A DNA stretch of 64,000 bases from Cadophora sp. MPI-SDFR-AT-0126 (lineage: Eukaryota > Ascomycota > Leotiomycetes > Helotiales > Ploettnerulaceae). Under the pieces are notes generated by a model. The model ran no database searches, had not been told where the DNA came from, and saw only the letters and a program-made list of their open reading frames with translations. Shown piece by piece: positions 55,981 through 64,000 of the stretch; positions within the stretch are counted from its first letter, which is position 1, and each line of letters starts with the position of its first letter. The stretch spans positions 682,001 through 746,000 of the forward strand of contig JAGMVK010000024.1 in NCBI GenBank assembly GCA_020747065.1, given 5' to 3'. The position numbers and the translations under genes were made by a program.

Positions 55981-58900
55981 AAATAATCTATAATTCAATA
56001 ACGAATCTTCTCCTTTTGGATTGCTCATTAATATTGCTATTAAAAAAGATAGTAATCTTATACTTTAATAATCGGTTCTCGCAACCAGACCCCGGATAGA
56101 GTCTTGACCCTGCCAAGCTAGACATTGATCGAGGTCCATTTGCCATGCTGGTCGACCCCACGCTGCTTACCAAAGAGAAGATGTAGAATAAGGGTGCCGT
56201 ACTACCTTGGCTCCTATAATCTGCGAACGCAAATCCAAATGTCAACGGAACCTGATGTCGGTAAAACGATAACCCCGGTATATTTGGGATCTGGCCGCTC
56301 ATCTGCGGAGACGAGACTGTCGGGAATATTAGGAAATGATAGGTTATGGTCGTGTGCAGGTCGAACGAGGACACACATGAAGGGAGCGGTATATAGTTAT
56401 AAACTGGCCGTCAAGTTCCATCTACGAATCTGTCGATTCAGTTAGTAAACAAGGCTTAATTAAAGAATGATTATCTAATATACCTTGTATGCTAGCATCT
56501 AAGATGACTTCCTCGGCAGTGCCTCTCATGCTATTGACTAGGCCGGCGTATGCTTTCGTGTTTTGTTGGAGTATAATAGGCATACCCTTTGTGAAGGCGA
56601 AGAAGCCCGGGTTTTTAGATACCCTTCTTCACTGACATGGTAGATTATCCTGAGCAGGGTGAGAGGGTTAAGATTCGTGCCTGTCGGTGCATTATGCCTA
56701 GCGGGAAAGAATTAGATCCTTTGACCTCGTTTCTTAGTAAATGCTCGGAGATGTACCAGGTGAACCTCCTCGCGGATGCGATTAAGTCGTATAATGGCCC
56801 TCTCGGGTGGTGTCTCCCCATTAGTAATTCTGTTCTCGGTAGTACACATATTAAGAGTAGCAACGTCGTCCTCCGTTAAAGTAGCGGACCGCGCTCTCTG
56901 TAGGAGATCTTGGAAAGCCGGATCTTCTGCCTGCCGTATCTGCTCGGTAAGGAATACCACATTGGCAAAATTACTCGAGATTGACCTCCCCGTTTGTAAG
57001 TTAATAATATCGTTGATCGTCTAGCTCTATATGGCATGACCACGGACCGGCCTGAACTAGTTGAAATCCCCGAGAGATATAACGACAGGAAGCCTACCGA
57101 ACACGGTGTCGGATGCCCGATTCAGATCCTAAATAGCATTACACCGCTCATTGACCTGTACGAGGCTCTCGAGGCTAACCATACTAATCTCGTCGAGGAT
57201 CTCTTATGAGAGAGTCTTGACCTCGTTGCCTGGTGTAGAGGCTGATTTCTAGTATTACCAAATCCGAGCGCAGAATGGTAGGTCCCGTTAATATTCGCCG
57301 CAGCCGCACCAGTCGAAGCGGTGAGTAGACGTATCGACAGATCAAACATAACAGTCTTGATCAGGTGGGTTTTGCCAAATCCGCCAATACCGCCAAGGTA
57401 GAGTAAGAACAGAACAGATCCGAACAGGGAGTAGAATCCGAAGGCTTAGAGCCCGTAAGATCATTCGCTGTTTTTGGTTAAGAGGGTACTGGCTGGTGAT
57501 CATAACCAGCAGATTATCGACAGACAGTTCCGCTTGAAACGAGGCCGGTAGATGCCTTAAAGACGCCATAGATTCGGTGCTGTAACCAAGGACTGGAACG
57601 AGAGCAGCCTCTGGCCAACCTGTATCGAAGTGAGACGGGATGTCGGCATTAGAATCGACATCGTCAAGGTCTGACTATCCTCTACCTTTAAAGGCCTTTA
57701 GCTGCCTCGACCAAGTCTTGACTAGAGCGGCAGGCGTGAAATAGGCACCAAGCGACCGAGGGTTGCGGGAAACCCGCAATGAAGAGAGGCTGTCAGTGGT
57801 AATGCCCGGGAAAGCAAGAGCAACTTACAACAGATAACTCTCTGTTGGTCGAAGCATAGCAAAGTCCATGTCCACATTAGCCTCCTCGCCTTCGGTATAG
57901 ACGTTATGGTTAATAGCTTTAAGATAGTCATCGAATTCTATGCCACGCTCCTTCCTATCCTGATCAGCAGCTTCCTTACTCCGTCGGAAGAGTACAGCGT
58001 TTTCTGATAGTTGGACTAGGTAAGGAGGGAGAAACGAGAGGACTAAGTTCCATAGCCACGTGTTTTTATACGGTGCAGCCCGGAGAGATTCGAGATGGCC
58101 GCTCCGGAGAAGCCGAAGCCCATTGCGCGGATAGAACAGACCGAGGAGAACCTCACGTATCTTGTCTTAAGTCTTAAGCGTAGTATCGAGAATATCAGTG
58201 CCCTTCTCTGACATAGAGGTGATACTACCGCACAGGGAGGGAGTCTTTAACGAATTTAAGGAATTAACAGAGACCTAGATCTGAGTTGCGTGTATTAGGT
58301 GAGAAGTATCAAATGGAAAGAGGAATGCTCGATTCTCAGCGCCTTTGCACGTCTGTATAGAGATCTGGGCCGCATATTCGTAGAAGCATAAATGAGAAGC
58401 CTGTCGCCTCGGTGCTCGTAGTTCTCGTAAATTAATGTGCGGCGGGTACGGCCATCAAATTTAACGTACTGATCTACGGACTCTACCACGTCCTCATCAC
58501 TAGTCTCGTTAAGCAAGCTATTCATAACCTTCCGGACGTTGATTTTAACCCAGTAAAAGTTGATTGTGACGGACTTATCGCCCTTTGGAATGTACGTAGA
58601 CAGTTATCCAAGTAGGAAGTGAGCCACTACTAGAGCGCCGACCTCCACGTCCCTCGTAAAGCTATTGTAGGCTTTTAATGCGAACTTGGACATAGCAAGT
58701 GCTTACAGCGCCGGCAAGCCACTGTTCCCAGAGGCCACTGCTTCATTTGTTTCTTATGCCTCCTTTAACACGACCGCAGCCAATACAAGCTGGCCCCGAT
58801 CAACCTGAGCTTTGGCCGCATGGTTTGTCATATAGTAGATGGTGGCAAGGACCTCGGGGGACGAGAAATTAACGTCATGGTTATATCCTATAGCAGATGC

Positions 58901-61560
58901 AATGACAGGGTTGTACTTGTTCACGAATTGGTGGTTCCTCTCCATCCGGATACAGCCCTCTTCCGTAACCATAGATTCTAGAACAAGCGGTCTTGGAAAG
59001 AAAAACCTATAAAATTGCGAGGGCAGCCGCCTCTGAGGTTGCGAAGAGTCGTCGGCGTCTGTCGCCATCCCTTCACTCTGGACAATCGGACCAGGACTCG
59101 CTCTTGTATGTGTCCGTGGAACCTTCTTCTGGTATTTGGTGCAGGTCTTGCTATGAATGTGCATCTGGACCCGGGCCGCTACGTTGCTCGAGTCGAAATC
59201 CAAGGCCTCTTGGAACTCAGCTGCAGTAATGTCTTCCGGTATAGGAAAACGGGACGAGCTGGAAGTCTCTGATTGGAATTGCTGGCTACGAGTGAGATCT
59301 ACCGTCTCCCTGACTATCGAGCGGATATAAGTGAGGACCCACTCCTTAAAGTCGGCGTCCGACTTTAGTCTCTAATGAAAATTCGCAGCGCCGATATTGC
59401 TGGCGAGCTAGGTAAATCCGTGGAGGTGTAGCATTATCCGCGTTGTCGACTCGACGATTCCGAAAAGAAAACTCACTGTGTTGAAGATCCCACTCTCCCT
59501 AGAGAGCGTCTTGAAGAAGCAGGAGAAGGAGGAGGTGATGATGACGTGGAAGAATTGAGCGACGAGACTCGGATTCTTAATCGTCAGTTGTAAGAGTTTG
59601 AACTTAATACCCAGCTCATCTAGCGAGATCTCCTCGTCGGTAAGTCTAACCACGAAGATATTACTAATATCTTCTGGATTCAGCGTGAACTAGATAAGTA
59701 GGAGCCCAAGATAAGCGAACTTACTGAAAATCAGGTTCCTGAACCTCATCTTCTCCCTAAACGACTCTAAATTAGATGACGAGATAATTCTTATATTGGT
59801 AATCAGACTGTGGATAGCAGAGATCGAGATTTTCTTCCTATCAGTAAATTCCTGCGCCGCATATTAGAGATCATCAGCTGACAGCTTAGCAAGTTCTTGA
59901 GTAGCTTTAGCCTAATAGCCATTTTTGACCTGCACATGATTCCCGAAAGAAGCTTGCCGTATCAGGATCAAATCGTATATATAAAACATAAAGGTATGGT
60001 GTTAAGAGAAGCTACAAAGATCAGAATAATATGGTAGTAAGTAGGGCATACTCACAGTAAGGAATGGTGCAGTATAGTGTATCTTGCAAAAGCTTTAAGA
60101 GATACCTTCTCCGGACGGTCTCCCTTTGCATCGCCGAGATAGCCGCCTATACCGAACGGAAAGAGGGTAAAGAATAGTACTGTAAAATAGTCCAGGTCCG
60201 TGAAGGCACTCATTAGCGGTAGGTATTGTGTCGTCTTATACGATATATGTGGCAGGCGAGAGTTCTCGTTGAGTACGCCCTCCTTATCACCTTGGAAATC
60301 AATAGCATCGTCTTCCCTTGGGCCTAATCGGTCAGAGTCCTGCTCTTGGAGGATGGCCTGGAGGCTAGCCAAAGTGGCTGGGTTGGAGTGGAGATCCTAA
60401 CTATAAAGGTCGGAGAAGAGGGACCGGCTGAGAATGCTACTAGGCTTAGCGTCCTCTACCTCTACCTCTAACTTGTTCTCAAATAGCCTACCTTGTAACG
60501 ATGTAGTATAGCTCTCCCGTTCGTCTTCCACCGGCGTCTTTGTCGAGCCTGGCTCAGGACCTAATGTAATAAAAGCGTCTCTGATCTCCCGAGGAATGTA
60601 GTGATTAGGCCAGGAGCTTAGAACAGAATAGTCGACGACTACCGACTTGTATCCGGGGTTATTGGCACTGAGCCATAGTAATGCATTCACGACCTTCGCC
60701 TTGTCGACGGAGTAAGACTAGGCAAGGTTTTCCTCCGATGGGCGGTGTCCCGCGATCCCAGCTGACGGTAATCGTCGTATGGTCTCGCTAACCTAGTAGC
60801 AGGTAAGTTCTTCAGAAGCTCACTGGGGTCCTGTCTCACGGCTATAGAATGGCCGTGACTTCCTCGATAACTGATCCCCTTCTTAGCACCTGAGGTAAGT
60901 TTCAAGAAAATGCTGACAACGTGAGCCCGTGCTATAAAAGCCTCTTCTACAGTATTAAGATTCTTTAGAGCCTCTAAATAATCTTGACAGAACAGGCAGT
61001 TAACAAAGTCACCAGCTAAAAGCGGAGGGATGGCCCGTTTTGTAATCACCGAACTACAGGTCACATATATGCTAACTATATTATCTTTGACCGCGCAATA
61101 GTCGGGGGCCGTCCCCGTCCTCTGGAGGAAGTACTGTAGGTTATTGTCTCGGAGACCGATACTCATCATCTCATCCTCCTGGAACAGCCCTCCACAAAGC
61201 CCACATAGTAGACGCTTTAAGGCATTTGAAATCGCCCTTTAGTAATCCCCCACACACCTCATCTGGATATAAGGCGTAATATCTTCTGGGAAATTAGTCG
61301 AAGCTTCCTTCATATATTAAAACTCCTCTTTTAGGAAAGAAGGAAGAACTCCATCGAACGTAATAAAAAGCCCCGCTGCGAGTGCTTTCTGCTGCGCCTT
61401 CTGAGCTTGGAGGGAAGCCTTATGTCGCTGAATAGCTTGTCTACCAGCTTCGTCTCGATCTTCGCGAACCTTCCGGCGACGCTCATCTTCCTGTGCCCGC
61501 TTCTGGCTTGCTTCTTGTCCACTTGACGGCGCAACAGAGCTTACATTCCTAGCTCATCAT
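55981..61560 (-). mobile_element. Autonomous Helitron, decayed
   Basis: The Rep-helicase coding sequence runs on the minus strand across this interval and defines the element. Terminal TC and CTRR ends and the 3' hairpin were not located, so the real borders lie somewhat outside. Several kilobases of ordered Helitron protein blocks in a single orientation indicate one insertion rather than scattered pieces. Confidence 0.85.
55988..61534 (-). pseudogene. RepHel protein of the Helitron (HUH Rep plus Pif1-like helicase)
   Basis: From right to left, the basic N-terminal segment is at 61331-61534. A DUF6570-like block (AFIARAHVVSIFLKLTSGAK) is at about 60900, ALLWLSANNPGYKSVVVDYS at 60397-60690, and the Helitron-like N domain ending in TLFPFGIGGYLGDAKGD near 60150. 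The HUH segment IVESTTRIMLHLHGF (H-L-H) is at about 59410-59455. NVAARVQMHIHSKTCTKYQK and FFFPRPLVLESMVTEEGCIR lie at 58754-59203. The helicase has N-Q-K-Q-R-M-I, the Walker A G-G-I-G-G-F-G-K-T at about 57370, LLTASTGAAAANINGTYHSA, the Walker B D-E-I-S-M-V, then FLTEQIRQAEDPAFQDLLQR and a final VPLTFGFAFADYRSQGST. The expected protein would start strand transfer and unwind DNA for rolling-circle transposition. Frameshifts and stops, including TAG at 57129-57131 and 57057-57059 in place of CAG, inactivate it. Confidence 0.9.
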
Positions 61561-62969
61561 GGACGTGTCTTTTTCTACGACGCCATTTATCCCGCAGACG
61601 CTCTAGCTCACTACTCTGCTCTATCTGAGCTAGACGAACCTGGCGTATCGCTTCACTCGCGGCTCCCAGAGCCTCTCCACTATTCTGATGACGCAAGACC
61701 ACAGACTGCTCGCGGATTGGGCCATCTATCCAATGCTGTTCAACCCATCGTCGACGAGGATGTTGGTAGCAAAGTTGGCTTCGAACCTGCCCAGTCCTCC
61801 GACGTTCTTCTGCGGCAAGCTCGAGTGCCCGAACCTTTTATGTTTGTAGCTCAATCCGCGCTTGCAGCGTCTAAGGGTTACTAGAAGTGTAGGCTTAAAA
61901 ATCAGGCTAGAGAGTATAAGCGGGCAGCGGGACTTACATTATTGGCAGGGCCGTATAAGAAAATAGCAGGAACTCTTCGCCAACTACTAATTATCACCTG
62001 TCAGATGTCTTACTACTCTTATCTGGAAGAGACCCCCGATCTTGCGTAGAGGTCTGAGAAGAAGGCATGGTGCAGGCCCACACCAACAGAGTGCTAGCAC
62101 CTAGCAGAATGAGGGAATAGAGTGGAAAGTTGTATAAGCAGAGAATCGAAGGGGTAGAACTGGCACCCATGATACTAATGTCCGACACAACGCTCGTGTG
62201 AAGCGGTTAGACGGAGCTGGTACAAAGAACAGAAACACAGTGTCAAGAAGTAATTACAATAATGTGACCAACTCCCCCCACTAAAACAAATCGGAACAGA
62301 AAAGAAATTAATTTGTATAGAATAACTTATAGCGGAAGCCCACGCGCTCTCTTCTCTTTGAAGAACTTTCTGATTTAGCTCCCGCTAAAATTTCAAAGGC
62401 AAATCCTTCCTCGCTTGTTACGATGCTTGGCTTTTATATACCTCCCACTTCTGTCTAAATAGATCCGATAGACAGGTTTCCTTGTGCTCTATGCCTTTAA
62501 AACTTAGATCTAAGGTATCCTCATCGAATCAGAATTATCAGCGGTGGTAAAATGTATATCAGACAGAGTTGTATTATATAGTATTGGTTCAATAGGAGGA
62601 CCAGTAACGATCGGTTAGAGGAAATACGAGAACACGGGTGGCAAAGCGAACTAAAGCTTGTGAAACCTGGCATTGCCGAGAAGAAGTTCGGGCTTTACCT
62701 TTGAATACTCATATCCATTCGTCCAGGCACCGATTACTTTATTCAGCTACCCCACATTGCGCTAATATATAACCAGTCTATCACAATCTCTGCAAGAATC
62801 CACGTCTGCGACTTTCGGTATCTCAAGGATCCACCAAACTCAGCACAGTGCAATATAATACAGCCTCCCAAGTGCTAGCAAATGGCCGTGGTATCTGAGA
62901 TCAGTACGTGATATTATCGTGTGATTGTGTTATCACTGTCGCTATTATTGACGCGGATTTGATCGACCT
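61561..62969. other. Region upstream of the Helitron coding sequence
   Basis: The minus strand near 61560-61860 is rich in arginine/glutamate-type codons and may include the Helitron protein's N-terminus. From 61990 on nothing coding is recognised. The Helitron 5' end probably lies here. Confidence 0.35.
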
Positions 62970-63990
62970 TCTCGCAACGCCCTCTCCTGGATGTCCTCCC
63001 TCCTTCTCCTCCTCCAACCCCTTGCCTTCGCATGTTCTTCCAACGTATACCTGGTATCTGCGACTAGTATAGTCTCTATCGCTGACTTGGCCTCTACGGC
63101 GGTACGCTGGCGTGGTTCGAGTCGAGGGATCAGCGTGGGTCTAATCAGCCTTCCCGCAATGTCCTCTCCTAAGTCTTTTCTATCTCACTCCAACCCTAAG
63201 CCTCATTCTGTTCTTCTGACCTATGCCTGATATCTGCAAATGATAGAGTCGCTGTAGCTGACCTGATAACTAGGATATAATTCGAATCGAGTCGATGTGA
63301 GCTGATCTAGGTCGAGTCGAATGAGCTGCGAGACCCTCTCCTCTCTTCCCTACCTCTCTAGCCTTATCATCTGCTCCTTATCCTGGTCCTAAGTCCTACG
63401 AGTAGTATTTTGGCCTTCCACTCTCTGCCTGCCTCTCCAGCTTTCTTCTTGCCTCTTTATCCTTAGCCTAAGTCCTGCGAGTTAACCTGAGTCGAGTTGA
63501 GTTAACTTGCGAGGTTCTCTTCTCTCTTCCCTGCCTCTTCGGCCTTCGTATAGCCTCTCTATCCTAATCCCAGTCCTGCGAGCCTTATGTTGGATTTGTC
63601 CTCTCTTCGCCGCCTCTCCCGTCCTCTTTTCTCCTCCCTATACTGTTCCTCGGCCTGCGAGCCTATCGCTGTCTTGATTGCGGCTGCTGCTATAAACATC
63701 CCGCTGGACAGATTGAACTGAGCTGGATGGATGGCATCGATCTCTGCGACGTCCGCAGTTCATTCTATTGTTCTGCCCTCTGTCATTCCACGCCTCCTGC
63801 TCACGAGCTTTGCGGACCCCGATGCTTTTGATTTGGTGTGTGCATTCTTGTTCTTGTCGCTGTCAATCAGGCCGAGTTCAAGCAGGTGTCTCTTGCGAGG
63901 TACTCTTCTCCCTGCCCCTCCTCTCTTTTTCGCTGCCCTTTCCTCGGCCTCCTTGTGTGTAGGTATGTGCTCCTTGGTTTATCCATAGGT
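62970..63990. repeat. Pyrimidine-rich degenerate tandem repeat array
   Basis: A unit containing CTCTCTTCCCTGCCTCT and ending CCTAAGTCCTGCGAG recurs with variation, with GCGAG-type ends near 63397, 63477, 63578 and 63657 (spacing 71-80 bp apart from one short step). Earlier diverged copies lie at about 62975 and 63150. Frames such as 62991-63230 and 63731-63988 are by-products of the pyrimidine richness. Confidence 0.6.
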
Positions 63991-64000
63991 TGGTTCTGCG

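Overview
The window looks like a repeat-rich accessory region from a filamentous ascomycete (Pezizomycotina; I lean to a leotiomycete-like genome but cannot prove it). The reasons are short GT-AG introns of 47-70 nt, fungal families (NACHT/STAND with TPR, HET, fungal CorA-like, PDR-type ABC transporter, rhodopsin-like membrane domain, AsaB/CmcJ-like oxidoreductase), and long TpA-rich tracts with the signature of repeat-induced point mutation (RIP).

Layout. 0.1-3.7 kb: a nucleoside-monophosphate kinase-like gene (-), a decayed MAK32-like pfkB kinase (+), and an OMP decarboxylase gene (-) that is complete except for one extra base. 4.1-6.1 kb: a CorA magnesium-transporter-family gene with a GMN motif. 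7.3-8.5 kb: an AsaB-like oxidoreductase pseudogene split by a solo LTR. 8.5-11.6 kb: RIP-degraded Fot1/pogo-like DNA. 12.3-14.0 kb: a second CorA-like gene without GMN. 14.9-20.0 kb: a graveyard of gene fragments (DUF3435-like, HET, carboxylesterase, rhodopsin-like, and an unknown family). 20.3-20.8 kb: a small secreted SH3-like protein. 21.7-25.9 kb: a second AT-rich tract. 26.6-28.4 kb: MITE-like elements. 29.5-34.3 kb: an intact PDR ABC transporter. 34.5-36.4 kb: a Gypsy pol relic. 37.9-43.2 kb: a first-exon relic of an acyl-CoA thioesterase, a fold-back element, and a large NACHT-TPR protein. 43.7-44.0 kb: a second, broken NACHT. 47.0-50.3 kb: an unknown multi-exon gene split by a 1.8 kb Fot1-like transposon. 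53.2-53.8 kb: a tyrosine-recombinase relic. 56-61.5 kb: a decayed autonomous Helitron. 63-64 kb: a pyrimidine-rich degenerate repeat array.

The best candidates for functional genes are the kinase-like gene, the two CorA-like genes, the SH3-like secreted protein, the ABC transporter and the NACHT-TPR gene. Most other coding traces carry stops, frameshifts or insertions. Several stops are CAG or CAA turned into TAG or TAA (CpA to TpA), as RIP would do. NACHT, HET and CorA-like traces together resemble a turnover zone for self/non-self recognition genes, but no single new system is demonstrated. Introns were placed by eye, and every homology statement comes from recognised motifs, not a database search.
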